A stretch of DNA of 64,000 bases from Dryas octopetala (taxonomy: Eukaryota > Streptophyta > Magnoliopsida > Rosales > Rosaceae). The DNA lies in assembly GCA_963921425.1 (NCBI GenBank), contig OY992835.1:1426001-1490000 (forward strand), written 5' to 3'. A program made the position numbers and the translations under genes. Position 1 is the first letter of the stretch. Each line of letters starts with the position of its first letter. A model generated the notes under the pieces. The model was not told the origin of the DNA. It did not search any database and was given only the letters and a program-made list of their open reading frames with translations. Positions 11,966 to 24,540 of the stretch are shown one piece after another.

Positions 11966-12225
11966 CTTGGGAGGAATATTCAATTAGGATTTTAAATGAC
12001 TTTGGTGGAATTGAAAAATTTGGTGGTATTCAATCAAACTTTTAAAGAGTTTATAAAAGTTTGATGGTATTCAATCAAGACTTTTAAAAAGTCTATGATA
12101 TTCAATTAAGACTTTTAAAGAGTCTATAAAAGTGACATGATATTTAAAAAGTCATTGACTTTATTAATTGATAGACTTTAAAAGACTTTCATGAACTTTA
12201 GAGTGTAAATTATGTTATATCAAAG
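11966..12225. mobile_element. MITE relic (TATTCAATTAGGATTTTAA family) with internal repeats
   Basis: Carries the terminal signature tattcaattaggattttaaatgac, followed by repeated copies of gtattcaatcaagacttttaaa-type units and matching inverted copies (actttaaaagactttcat). The same family occurs at 15950-16195, 17921-18206 and 63815-64000. This copy has internal tandem expansions and no clean right end. Confidence 0.5.
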
Positions 12226-12229
12226 TGAA

Positions 12230-13740
12230 TTCTCCAACGTTCCCCAGTGGTTTTTTTTTATTTTAAGAGTGACGCTAAACCCCTTAATCTTATTTCTTCA
12301 CCCACTTCTTAATTTATTTTTTCTAATTACTATATCCTTGTTGAACCGTAAAAAAATTCAAAGGTTGAGGTTGAGATAAGATCCTCATGTACCATGTGCC
12401 TCATTAATTTCAAATGAAAAACAGGTTTGAAAATGAGATAATGTGGATTTATCTGAAATCTTAATTATCTCTTATCAAATGAGTTTAAATTTAAATGGAG
12501 AGAGTTATCTCATCTCCATCTAATCTCATCACTTGAACCTTTCATTGGACACTGAAAGGCTGCAGGAAGAAGAAGAACGTGCATTTGCTATCACCAAAAC
12601 TTTGCCACCGCATTTGCTATCACCAAAACTTTGCAACCACTAGGTAGATGACACTTCTTTTATTCATTGCTCCTTTCAATATTTGGTTTCGGCTGAAATC
12701 CCAAAAAAGTTTACCAAATGATTCGGCTAAATCCATTGTCTCTCAATCGGTTTCAGCTGAAACCACAAAAATTCATCAAAGGATTCGACTGAATCCATAT
12801 ATCTCAAGCACCGAACGAGTTGGGCCGAATCCATGGTGCGTTGAGTTATAAAAAATGCACGTCTGCTGATTAAGATTAAGATGGTCCAAAGCAGATGAGA
12901 AAGGTACCTGCAAAAAAAAAAAAAAAAAAGAGCAATAGTTTCGCGACGGTACTGGTACGCAGGGAAGAGAAAATCAAGTTCTCTTGAAGCCTTGTTTCAA
13001 AATACTTTAAACTACAAGACTACAAGTGTGAGACTTACCTTTCCATGCGTCAAAGAAAACTCCAAGGCAGCAGGGGTTGTTCATTTGGAGTTTAATGGTT
13101 TAATACCATTGCATCCATCTTTTGGGCTTTGTGCACAAAAGTCAAGGACCAGACTACCTCTTGGTATCTAGTGGGCTATGCATCTGAAGACAAGTCTTTT
13201 TTAAAAGACAAAAGAATGCATGTAAATTTGGTGGATGATTTGCACAGGTTGTGGAACAAAGAAAGAAAAGAAGATGGCGCAGCAAGCAAGAGGAAAAGAC
13301 AAAGGCCTAAAGTGATATGCAAAGGCAAAAAAACATGGCTGCAGCCCAAGCAAAGTCTCAGGCCCGTATCCTCTCAACAAAAAAAAGAAGAAGCAATATA
13401 TCAGTCCATCCGGATTGGGTGTAGACTCCAACTCACAAAAAAAATACCAGTTAACAAGTAGCTGGTGCAAAATTCATATCAAGTTTAATGGGATAATATT
13501 CAGTTAAATTTCCCATTAGCAAGAATTTTTACCAATTAACAAATAATTGGTACAAAGTCCAATGGATCTTTCTCAAATCTGATTGCCCATTAAAAAAATA
13601 AAATGTATCAATTAATAAATAATTGATACAAAACAATTATAGTGGGCACATAACCAAATTCATGTTAGCTCATAATAAAAAAAAAATGTGTCATTTAACA
13701 AATAAATGATACAAAAATATTAATAGGCACATTTTCCTCC
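12230..13740. other. Gene-poor, retroelement-derived DNA
   Basis: No gene is supported. A short direct repeat (gcatttgctatcaccaaaactttgc) occurs at about 12579 and 12609. The open frame at 13129-13461 is lysine/arginine-rich with no recognisable domain and is probably chance or retroelement leader. Low-complexity AT-rich DNA follows. Confidence 0.4.
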
Positions 13741-14440
13741 AATCCCAACTTCAAACTCTCGAATTGGTACAAAACCAAATTCTCAATTGGTACAAAACCA
13801 AATCTCTCAAATCCAAATCCCAAAATGGAATAAAGCCAATCAAGTCAAATTCTTTACCGAACTACATCCGATTTGATCCCATCATGGATACGTAGGCAAT
13901 GTGAGCGAAATTCACACTCAACCGTTTTCACAAAATTCTCTAAATTCCCTTAGGAATTAATTCATACAAGTTTCTTTGAATTAATTTCACACCAAATTAA
14001 ATCCGTCCAAATTCTCTAGAAATTAGTTTTATACACAAAAGTCTCTGAATTAATTTTTCAAATCAAATCCAAAGGCTCTAAACCCTACCCAAATTACACA
14101 AATCTTTTAAATGGGTCATCCACTCATTTAAATCCTAAAACCTTGGAACTACGCGTGGTTTGATCCTGCAATGGGTATGTAGGCAACCTAAAATATGGGT
14201 GTAACTGCAATCGCAAATAAATTCAATTTCAATGGGTCTTTCACCTATTGGAAATCCAAACACTCACAAAGTGATCCGTTGGTTTCATTGCAATTGGAAT
14301 CAAAGGGTATTCCCTTGAATCAAGGGACTGTAATTAAGAGATGTACTCCATCTTGAATGGGTCGTACCCAAAATAATAAAACCCTTATTCTATAAATGAA
14401 TTTGGGTGAAATTATATTGGGTAATATTATTGTTTATTAA
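13740..14440. repeat. LTR-retroelement-like direct repeats
   Basis: The pattern gaactac...gtttgatcc...gggtatgtaggcaa occurs twice, near 13858-13900 and 14148-14190, with diverged copies of the surrounding sequence. From memory, wording of this kind is common in untranslated parts of plant gypsy elements. No ends could be placed. Confidence 0.35.
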
Positions 14441-14621
14441 CCATTTTTGTTCAACAATCCTCTCGTATTAATTTTCTTTTTGCTGGTCGTCATATTTCGT
14501 TTTATTAAGAACAACATATAAAGATGCTGTCGTAGATCAGAGTGTTGCATTCTTCAATGTTCATGGAAGATATGCACATGGTAGAACTAGAGTTCAAACA
14601 TTGCATTAAAGGAATTAATAT

Positions 14622-14638
14622 ATATATATATATATATA
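14622..14638. repeat. (TA)n run
   Basis: Short perfect TA microsatellite (tatatata...), 5' of the fold-back element. Confidence 0.8.
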
Positions 14639-14753
14639 GATAACCTATCAAGGAAACCATTTTTTTTTTAAGGAAACCCACTACTGAAACTTGAAATATG
14701 GAAACAAAACACAAACACAACGAGGAAGGAAAGTTACGAGCTCCTTGGCAGTG

Positions 14754-15862
14754 GAGAGCAGTTTTGCTCACCTCCTTTAACTCAGGTGTATGCTCACCTC
14801 CCATCTAAAATACTGCCACGTGTTTAAAAAATTAACCATGAGTTAACTATTATATTTAATTATTTATGATGTTATAATGATGAAAGAGAAAAATAATTTG
14901 ACAACTCTTTTCTTATTTTATCCTTATCTTTTATTACTCAACTTTTTTCCACTTTTTTATTACCTATTAATTTTTATTTTCTCTTTTATTTAATTATTTC
15001 TAATAATTTTTGCTTCTTTTGTTTTTTTGCTCTTCTCTAGTACGCCTCTAGTATCCAAAAAACCACATGTATTTAAAAATTTTTGCTTTTTTTTTTTGCT
15101 CTTTTCTAGTATGCCTCCAGTACCCAAAAAACCACATCCAATTTTTTTGGGTCTTCTCATGTATACACCTTTTATCTAATTTTTTAATTAATTAAAAAAA
15201 ATAATCCAACAACACATTTTTTTTTTTGCCTAAGAATTCTTCTTTCTTGTCTCATACATGACCTTTTCAGATCAAACAAATTCTTAGGTCAATCCAAGGT
15301 GTTGCAGCATTTGAAGAGAGAAGAATAGTTGCAACGACATAATTATTTTTTTTTTTGAACTCATGTAACTTTTTTATTGGATTTTCTATGTATGTAAATG
15401 AGTTGTTTTAGATTTTTGTTTGGCCAACATTTTAGATTAAACTTTGCAAATGAGTTTTTTGTTCGAATTGAAAATGTGTTGTTAGAATATTTTTATTTTT
15501 TAATTAATTAAAAAAATAGATAAATGTGTATACAGGAGAAGACCCAAAAAAATGGATGTGATTTTTTGAATACTAGAGGCGTACTGGAGAAGAGCAAAAA
15601 AATAAAAGAAGTAAAAATTATTAGAAATAATTAAATAAAAGAGAAAAGAGAAATTAACGAGTGATAAAAAAAAGTTGAGTAATAAAAAATAAGGATAAAA
15701 TAAGAAAAGAGTTGTCAAATTATTTTTCTCTTTCATCATTATAACATCATAAATAATTAAATATAATAGTTAACTCATGGTTAATTTTTTAAACACGTGG
15801 CAGTATTTTAGATGGGAGGTGAGCATACACCTGAGTTAAAGAAGGTGAGCAAAACTGCTCTC
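14754..15862. mobile_element. Fold-back Mutator-like element with 9-bp target duplication
   Basis: The element runs from gagagcagttttgctcacc to its exact inverse at 15844-15862. It is flanked by perfect 9-bp direct repeats TTGGCAGTG at 14745-14753 and 15863-15871, which is the Mutator target size. The arms are long (roughly 14754-15215 and 15480-15862), leaving about 260 bp of unique centre. The left arm has an internal duplication (gcctctagtatccaaaaaacc / gcctccagtacccaaaaaacc). No transposase is encoded. Confidence 0.9.
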
Positions 15863-15949
15863 TTGGCAGTGAGAGCTTGAGTGTGTTGATTTGGTTGCAA
15901 TGATAAATTAATTAATAAATAATATGAAGGACAAAAAAATAAAAAATAT

Positions 15950-16195
15950 ATTGGAGAAATCTTAAAATAAACAATAAAAAATTCTATCAAAGTTATTAGA
16001 AATCTATAAAAATTCATCAAAGTCGATGAGAAAAGTCAGGCAAACTTGTTAAAACTCTAAATAGAATTCTGCCAAAGTCTATGTAGAGTTTATGAAAGTC
16101 ATTAAAAATCCATCAACTCTACCAAAGTCAATGACTTTTAAAAACTCTACAAAAGTCATTAAAATCCTAATTGAATATACCCCCTCTAATGAAAA
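15950..16195. mobile_element. MITE right-end fragment
   Basis: Ends in ttaaaatcctaattgaatatacccc, the inverse of the family start seen at 63815. Internal gtcattaaaaatccatcaactctaccaaagtcaatgac is shared in inverse with 63860-63910. The left end is not clear. Confidence 0.6.
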
Positions 16196-17230
16196 TGTAT
16201 TGGATAGTATTAGGCTTTGTATAACTGTGGGTTGTGAATTTGTAGCTTAAGTTTGGTTTTTGAACGATGGCACACACAAAGTTGACCCTAAAATTCATTG
16301 AGTAAGTGTTTTTTTTTGTTGTAAAAACTTACTCTTAGTAAGAGAGATTTCATGGACACTATTGAGTGATTTAAAACACTCATTACTTATTTTTGTCATG
16401 AAACTTTCAATTTTATCCCCCAGTAATTATCTAATTTTAGGTACTAAAAACCAATCAAAATGAATCTTATTGAATTGATCTAATTTAAGGTTTTTTAGTT
16501 TTAATGACCAAATTTCAATGTTTTTTCATTTTAACTACTAGAATTTTATTTCATTTCACTTTAGGTATTAAATTTTAGTTTGGGTACCAACTTTTAAAAA
16601 TGTTAATCTACTTATTGATCGGCGACATAATTTTTCTTTTTGAACTCAACTAACAAGAGAGTATAACCACAACTTTTTCACTAAGTCACACAACTTATTT
16701 CAGTTGTTGCTTTTTCACTGATTTAAAGCTTAAGCTTTAGAGTTTAGTTTTTAGGTTTTTGGACTTCATCCCTCAAATTTAAATCTAGAGTCATAAACTT
16801 TTATAAACTCTAAAACTTTTATAAACTCTATATATTTACAATTGTGACTACATGACAGTCATAACTATATACTAAACAAAAAACAATATGCAATGAAATG
16901 AGCCGATCAATCGGTGGCAATTAAATCACACTTCGTATGAATTTGTGGCTTTATCCAAAATGTTTTCTTTTAAGGTAGTACCAAAAAAAAAAAAAAAATA
17001 GTGTTTTACTATTTTGTTGAAGAATTATTTTTATAAATATTTAATGATAATTTTCATTTGAATCAATCGAGATGAGTCAGGTGTGATTCTTCATGGTGAG
17101 CTGCATGGTCTGCAGCCCATATAGTTTGTTAATCCTCAATGTTGCATGAATTGAAATGCTATGGTGATAATTATTAATTTATTAATTAATGTTAACATGT
17201 GAGAGAAAATATGATAAAGAAAGTGCAGAA
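16196..17230. other. AT-rich intergenic DNA, no gene seen
   Basis: AT-rich with homopolymer runs and no coding stretch that I can support. Confidence 0.6.
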
Positions 17231-17239
17231 GGAGTACGT

Positions 17240-17720
17240 GTCAAACAGCTGACCTTCAAACCCACGAGCAAACGTGTGGAGGAGGCCCCAGCGATGTGGT
17301 CTTTTTCCGAAAGGCACTCTTTTTGTCGGTAAGCCCGAAACGCACTTTTTAGTTTTTACACTCCAAGACAAATACGCAAATGGCAAATACACAAAACGAC
17401 ACTGACAACCCCACACACCGACTCACTCACCCAACGGTCCCAACCCAAGTCCACCAAACTTCCACACTCTACACTACACCACCACCACCACCACTGGATC
17501 GGGCCCCACATCACTCTCCTGCCAAAGGCTCAATGGGGATCTGCCACGTGGACAACCCCACCCTTTTGCTCTCGTGGGTGATAAGGTTATCCTCCACTGA
17601 TTGGGTGCCTTTTGCGCCTTGTCATCCTCTTTGGATATCCTCTTGCTTTCTCAACTCTGCTCACTAATTGCTTCCTCTCTCGCTCGGGTCTCTTTTCATT
17701 TCGGATCCGGGCCCGGACCT
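17240..17720 (+). promoter_or_regulatory. GC-richer island with G-box and I-box motifs upstream of PSY
   Basis: A block clearly richer in C than its surroundings. It contains a palindromic G-box CCACGTGG at 17544-17551 and GATAAG (I-box core) at 17580-17585, plus a (CAC)n stretch near 17477. These motif pairs are typical of light-responsive plant promoters. The block lies 2.2-2.6 kb upstream of the PSY start codon. A role in PSY control is inference. Confidence 0.35.
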
Positions 17721-17920
17721 ACCTACAAACTTACCAACTCTTATGACTTAATTGCATATATTTATTAAACAACATTGGAACTGATTTATTAAATCAAATT
17801 ATTGCCAATAAATACACTTGCAATATATATCCGTCAAAAGATTGTCACCTAGAAAAAATTTGTGCCCATTTATCACCTAGATTTGTCTCGACATGAAAAT
17901 GTGGGACATAGAGCGGGTGT

Positions 17921-18206
17921 ATACAATTGAGATTTTAAAGGAGTTATAGACTCCTGCATATTTTATGGATTCTTATGAAATTTCACGGAATCCATCAAAA
18001 TCTATCAAAATTCACCACTTAATGAATCCTTTAAAATTCATGAGAAATTGAATACATCTAGATTTTAATGAAATTCTTAAAATTATGAATTGACTACACT
18101 TATATTTCTATGGAATTCATCAAATTCTGAATTAAATACACTTAGATTTCTATGGAATTTTAAATTCTTTTAAAATCCATTAGAATCCCAATTGAATATA
18201 CCCTCT
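17921..18206. mobile_element. Complete-looking MITE
   Basis: Bounded by gggtgtatacaattgagattttaa and its approximate inverse aatcccaattgaatataccc. Inside are many aattcatgaaat / tagaaatctaag repeats. It has no coding capacity and belongs to the same dispersed family as the copies near 12000, 16100 and 63900. Confidence 0.65.
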
Positions 18207-19886
18207 AAGTTTCTGTTAAATCAACATATATTTTTTCCAAATTTCCTATTTTGTCCTTGAGAGAAATTAAGAATAATATAATTCTTTTTGAAAAGTGTTT
18301 CTAAATATTTTTACCCATAAATCAGATTAAAAAAAAGTGTTCTATCAAATATTTTGCCTTAAATTACGATTTAAAAAAAATGTTCTATCTAAATAATTTT
18401 GCAATCAACAGCGTGAGGGGATATCCATTTAATTTTTTAAAAATGTTTGGGTCCTCATGTTTAATTTTGTCCTCATGACCAATTAAATGAACTCCACAAT
18501 AAGAGAGAGAAGAGAGTTGAGATGATAGATACCATCGTGAGCTAATTTGATTAGTTATGAGAACAAAGTTGGTCTTCAAATATGAGAACTCAAGCATTGC
18601 TCTTTATTTTTTGTCATAAAGTTCTTTTTTATTTTAATATTTTTTACATTTTCTATTTGGGTTTTAGTTTTTTAAATGTTCTATTATATGAATTGACTGA
18701 AATACTCTACAAGTTAATATAAAATTTGACGGAAAGTGAAGATAAGTGTCACATTGTCACCTTTGTGTAAATCTGGGTGGTAAATGGGCACAACTTTTGT
18801 TTTAAATACCAACTTTGCACATGCCCAATAATCTGGGTGGTAAAAAAACCTATTATAATTTATAGGAAAAGTTTTAACAGCAGCTTCTGAACTATAACTC
18901 GAGTTCACATTTGCCACATACAAATAATTTGGCTCTCAGTCTTCTTGGATGATAATTGAGGAGGTTCTAATTTATATAGGTTTAGACTGAAAAAAAAAAA
19001 CTGTTTATATGACTAGAATATTAGATTAACAGAAATGTTTCCTATATCAAAATAAGTAAGAGAGATGAAACACTTGCAGCATTTCTGTCATGTTTATGCC
19101 TATATCAGGACAAAAAGTTGCTACTTTTCAATTTGATGAGTGAGACTGAGGAAGTGAAAACAACTGCATCAGTGGATCTCTATCCAAAGTCCAGACAAAG
19201 GGAGAAGAAGCAGGTTAGAGTATAATTATATATAAATAAAAGAAAAGAAAAAAAAAAAAACTAAAAACTAGAAAAAGAAATATTTAATAAAACAGAAAAG
19301 ACATCTTTTATATGAACCTGAAAAGAGCAAGAAAAGTAGTAGAGTCTGGAACAGTGGAGAGTTGAGGTGGGTCAGGTGGTGAGGGAAGGTCTTCCACTCT
19401 TCCTAGTGGCCGTTGTTAGTTTTTTTGGTCATGATGTTGATGCGTTGAACTTGGTTTAATTAATTGTGCATTGGGAGCTACTATTGTAAGTGGGTCTAAG
19501 CAAACTAGCAACAACAACCACAGGTGTGCTTTTCTGTCACTACTTTCTACTTGTATTATCAGATTTTGTGCTGAGCTCAGTTTTAGTTTGCTGCTCAAGT
19601 TGTTGAACATTTTCTTTGGGGTTTGAGAATGAGATCCCAGTTGGGAGTTTCTTCTTGTTCATGTTTTTAATGCCCTTTTATTTTCTGTTGGGTAACTGAG
19701 GAGTGAGTTGGATAAGCTTCTTCAAATTTTGTTTTTGTGCATATATTTTGTCAATGTTTTTATCTGGAAGAAGTTGAACTGCTTTTCTTTCAAAGAAAGA
19801 TGAAACTGAAATGAGTTTGGTGTATATTTTAAGGTTTGAGAAAGAGTAGCGCAAGAGTTTTTGGTAGCTGAGATTTGAAGTTCAAC
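18207..19886 (+). other. PSY upstream and 5'-leader region
   Basis: No gene. AT-rich DNA to about 19300, then a more balanced, T-rich leader with plant 5'-UTR character running to the ATG at 19887. The transcription start cannot be placed by eye. Confidence 0.5.
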
Positions 19887-22800
19887 ATGTCTGTAGCATT
19901 ACTGTGGAAGGTTTCTCCCAATACAGAGGTGTTCAATTGCTTTGGGATTTTAGTTTCATCGAGGTTTGTTTTGGGAGATCATCGGAGTTCGATTAGAGCA
20001 AAGATGGGTAGAAAACAGAAATGGAAATCTTGCTCCCTCAGTACAGATGTGATATATTCATGTGTTGGGCTTGGGGGGTCTGGCTTAGAGAGTGAAACCA
20101 AATTCCCCATTTTCTCTAGCATGGTAGCCAACCCGGCCGGAGAAATAGCCGTCTCATCGGAGCAGAAGGTTTACGATGTGGTGCTGAAGCAGGCAGCCTT
20201 GGTTAAGAAGCAGTTGAGGTCTAGTGGAGATCTTGATGTGAAGCCAGATATTGTTCTTCCCGGGAGTCTGGGCTTGTTGAGTGAAGCTTATGATCGATGT
20301 GGAGAAGTTTGCGCAGAGTATGCAAAGACTTTTTACTTGGGTTGGTTTTCTCTTGAATGATTTTTTAATTTTTCTATTCAAAGGAATTTTTTTGCTTTCA
20401 GCCTTTCACTTAGTAGTGATCTATGTGTAGCATTAATTTGTAATCTTTTGGAATAACTCAATTCTATTCTGATTTTGGCTTTTCAGGAACTTTGCTTATG
20501 ACACCTGAAAGAAGAAGGGCCATCTGGGCAATATATGGTGAGTGACTATTACTATTAATCAGATTTCAGTTTTCCCTTTATGATTTTGTCATAGTACATT
20601 CATTTTGAGTTTCGATTGAAACAGATGCAGAAGGGCATTGATTATTATTGTAGTTTAAAGAGTACTTTTGGATACTAAATTGGGAGCTCATGAAACTGTG
20701 GTCCAAATCCTTGAAGAAGCACTTCTTGCTTTTATTAGCACAAATGGTATTCCATGCCATTTGATAGTTACCTTTAGTTTGGCTGTGTCCATACTAAATC
20801 TGTATTTTCTATATTCCAAATCTGATAATTGCTCCCTTTTCATGTAGTAACACAGAGCAATAAGTCCCAAATACATGGTCATCTGTTAATTATTAAAACT
20901 GCTTTGGAACTTTATTGAAGTTTTAAGGTTAACATGTTAAAAATAAAATAAAGAGAGAGAGAGAGAGAGAACTGTCTGCCAAAGCTAGGTATGCCATCTG
21001 ATATTTTGTGCTAAAGAAATGATCTACAATTTGGCTTCCTTCCATTTTATCACTAGCATTTTGGAAATACATCCCATGCTTTTCTTAGAAAGAAATTATG
21101 GAGGTCATAAAAAGCATACTTGTTGGCAGAATCTTGCTTAGGAAGAATGATGTGGTTATCTTATCATCTTGTCCCAATTAAAATTCAATTGAAGAATGCG
21201 AGCTCTTGAAAATTCGTTGTCCTCTAAATATTGAAGCCAGCCTTTACGTGCCCTATCTGAAAGATCCATAGCTAACAGGCAATGTTTTCCTTTTCTCCTC
21301 AAATAATTAACTTGCCTGCGAGTTCCAGACTGCTTCAGTGATATGAAAATTTCTTCTTAAACTTCAAGACACAACCACTTCAACTACCATCAAATAGTTG
21401 TAATGTGAATAGAGGTTGATACACAATCTTGATGTTATAAAAGAGAGGGATGGAGAGATTGAAAGGAGAAATGGGAATTAGAGGAAATTCTACTGGATTA
21501 TCTATCATCTTAATAGATGCTATCACTTGTACATGACATATTTGTTTTGTTCTTTATCATTTTCTTTTCTTTCTCATAGTACATATTTACTGTAAAACAT
21601 ATATTGTTATGGATGTTTGTTCTTGACTTCACCCTAAGTGACAAAACTTATTTCCTCTTTTGTTCTTCTGACGTTCTCTGCTCATACAGTGTGGTGTCGG
21701 AGGACAGATGAGCTTGTTGATGGGCCTAATGCTTCACACATAACACCAACAGCTTTAGATAGGTGGGAGTCGAGGTTGGAAGATCTTTTCCAAGGTCGTC
21801 CATTTGATATGCTCGATGCTGCTTTGTCAAATACAGTTACCAAATTTCCTGTCGACATTCAGGTTAGAATTACTGTCAAAGTATTATATGACGGAATCCG
21901 ATAACGCCTAATCTTTAAGCTTTCATTGTAAAACATTTTCATTTGTGTGTCACGTTTGGACTAGGATTTGGAAATGACCTTACATGTTTCCAACCAAGAT
22001 ATGTAAGATGCAAGCCATAGATAAGAGGAATGGATCTTACTAGCTTGGTCTGTCTTAAAGTTACCAGCAGAATGTATTATTTTTTTATTGCATCAAAATA
22101 TATGAATTTAAGACCTACCCATTTATTAAAAATTCTAGATAGATGCCTTTTCAATTTGATTAAAAATTCAATTATACCAGGATTAAGCTTGTAAATTTAT
22201 TTTAAAGCTTTGAATGTCAATGAACTTCTGACCCTTTTTCTGCTCTTTTTGTAGCCCTTCAAAGATATGATAGAAGGAATGAGAATGGACCTTAGGAAGT
22301 CAACATACAAAAACTTTGATGAACTATATCTCTACTGTTATTATGTGGCTGGGACTGTTGGATTGATGAGTGTTCCAGTTATGGGCATTGCACCTGAATC
22401 GCAAGCAACAACGGAGAGTGTATATAATGCTGCCTTGGCATTAGGGATTGCAAATCAGCTAACCAACATTCTCAGGGATGTTGGAGAGGAGTAAGTACAG
22501 AGCTTTAATGATTTATATATGCTGAAATTTTTTAATCATTTTAGCAATGTTATGGTAACAAAAGTGCCCAAAACCGTAGAGTATGTTGGCCTATAACTTT
22601 CTTTATCTTCTTCTACTTAATGCTTTTGCTTTTGTTTAAAATCAACTGGATGTCACCTAAATTTGAACTGCTCAAATGAATGGTCTCTTGTTGGAACTTA
22701 CTCTGTCATTACTACTAATCACCTCTCACTTGCAGTCATCTTTTATCCTTTTTATGACTTATGAGCAATTTCTTGAGCAGTGCAAAGCGAGGAAGGATTT

Positions 22801-23607
22801 ATTTACCACAGGATGAGCTTGCACAAGCAGGGCTTTCTGATGCTGATATATTTGCTGGAAAGGTCACAGACAAATGGAGGAATTTCATGAAGAATCAAAT
22901 TAAGAGGGCGAGGATGTTCTTCGATGAGGCAGAGAAGGGAGTGACAGAGCTGAGTGAAGCCAGCAGATGGCCGGTAAGCCTCAAAAGTTTAATAAATATG
23001 AAACAAGTGCTGACTAGATCTGAGGTTCTATTTTGTTCTATTTAATATAAGATGTCTCTCTAAATTGTAGGTGTTCTTATCGAAACTAGGAAGTTGCCAC
23101 TTTTTTCAAAAATAGCTATTCCTCCTTGCAAGCTAATCACAATTTGACACGTATTGACTAATAAGGACGAATTGGTCATTGAAAGGAAGAAAACTATAGA
23201 AAATTAAACACGTGTCAAATTGTAATTGGTTTTTCAAACTTATTCTTGTTCCCTTTCCCCTGTGGTCTCAGTTACAAAGAATGTCATATTTAGAAGGGAA
23301 AAATTTACAAATAGGACAAAACAATCATCAAAGTATGTGTCATGTTTGTAAATTTTTCCCTATTTAGAATTAGAGAGCAAAGGTTTTGTTACCTTTTTCT
23401 GATTAAAGTATTCAATTGTTGTCGCAGGTATGGGCATCCCTACTTCTGTATCGCCAAATATTAGATGAGATAGAAGTTAATGATTACAACAACTTCACAA
23501 AGAGGGCTTATGTTAGCAAAGCTAAGAAATTACTTGCTTTGCCTATTGCATATACTAAATCCCTCATTCGCCCCCCAAGAACCTCTTCTTATTCAACTAG
23601 AGCTTAG
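19887..23607 (+). CDS. PSY: Phytoene synthase, chloroplastic
   Basis: Condenses two geranylgeranyl diphosphates to phytoene in plastids, the committed step of carotenoid synthesis. Exons: 19887-20340, 20487-20537, 21690-21862, 22255-22490, 22781-22973, 23428-23607, giving 428 aa. All junctions are GT-AG and keep the frame. The ATG at 19887 is the first in frame. Residues 1 to about 110 are divergent and transit-peptide-like. The catalytic part is highly conserved: [31 protein letters not shown] (split across exons 1-3) holds the first DXXXD, and [13 protein letters not shown] (exon 4/5 junction) holds the second. [10 protein letters not shown] and [11 protein letters not shown] are also present. 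No stop or frameshift is seen. The six-exon structure is usual for plant PSY genes. Intron 5 carries small inverted repeats. Confidence 0.97.
20951..20970. repeat. (GA)n in PSY intron 2
   Basis: Short GA microsatellite inside intron 2 of PSY. Confidence 0.8.
23139..23372. repeat. Two small inverted repeats in PSY intron 5
   Basis: One pair is cacaatttgacacgt (about 23140) with acacgtgtcaaattgt (about 23207). A second pair is gggaaaaatttacaaatag (about 23298) with its inverse tgtaaatttttccctattt (about 23345). They look like small MITE remnants. Confidence 0.6.
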
Positions 23608-24258
23608 AAAATTGAATCCTTAACATCAAAAATTCTAGAATTGCTTATAGAGGAAAAAGAAAATGTTAGTGAAATGCATAATTTGTATATTATAATCTGT
23701 ATTATTGCAGCACATATTCATAAAATTAAAGAGTAATATGATTTTACTTAAAAGCTATAAGATTGTTTTGTGATTCAACAGCTCAATTTTAATAATCAGT
23801 TCCCTCCTTCTATTCAATGATGTGGTTTCTTTGCCTAGTAAGAACGAAAAAACTAGAACATGGAAAAAAGGGAAAAAAAAAAAAAAATTTAAGCATATTA
23901 CGCCAACAACGTGGACAAAATTGGCAAACCTCCTTACTGTATTTGTACACTATTATTCAGGATACTCAGTTTCTTGTGACCTACTTTAAGAATTTACATT
24001 CAAAGCATGTCTTCAGTGATGCTAATTCTGTTGTCAATGCTCTCTTGTCTACGACATATAATTTTGAGCAAACGATCATTTTGGTCCTTATAGTTTGGTA
24101 GTTATTTTAATTTCGTTCTCATTGTTTCAATTTTTTCAATCAACTCCTCATAGTCTCAAAATTATTTTAATCAAATTCAAAATTACATTTTTGTTAAATT
24201 TTTAGATGGTAAAACTCTAATAATTGTTTCAATCAAAAGCTTTCGGTAATAATCTTTT
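23608..24258. other. PSY 3' flank, no gene seen
   Basis: AT-rich DNA with probable 3'-UTR near 23608-23760. The open frame at 23817-24101 has no domain and low-complexity lysine runs. Confidence 0.5.
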
Positions 24259-24540
24259 GGGTAAATTTTATTTTAGTACCTCAACTATACCACGAATTTC
24301 AACTCGGTACTTCGTTTTCAAAAAGTGGGATCCGCGTACCTGTATTTCAAATTCGTGATAATTTAGTACCTCCGTTATGTGATGATGTGGCACCCACATG
24401 GCGTATAGCTGGTAGCCACATGTCGCCACTAGAATTGATCCTGCCCAAATAGTCCATGTCGGCCTGACCTTTCTAATTCCCTTCAAAATATTTGTCAAGT
24501 GGGCCTGACACACTGCCACATCAAAAAAATATATTAAAAT
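24259..24540. mobile_element. MULE terminal region
   Basis: Begins gggtaaattttattttagtacctcaactatacc, followed by cggtacttcg and tttagtacctccgtta. This is a recurrent layout of plant MULE termini. A similar block, starting agggaaaactgcaatttagtatctc, is at about 45064. It lies upstream of the transposase relic at 25327. I could not find the matching right terminus. Confidence 0.5.

Noticed and set aside
13129..13470. Open frames on both strands (lysine-rich and its inverse)
   Set aside because: No domain, no splice context, and the surroundings are retroelement debris.
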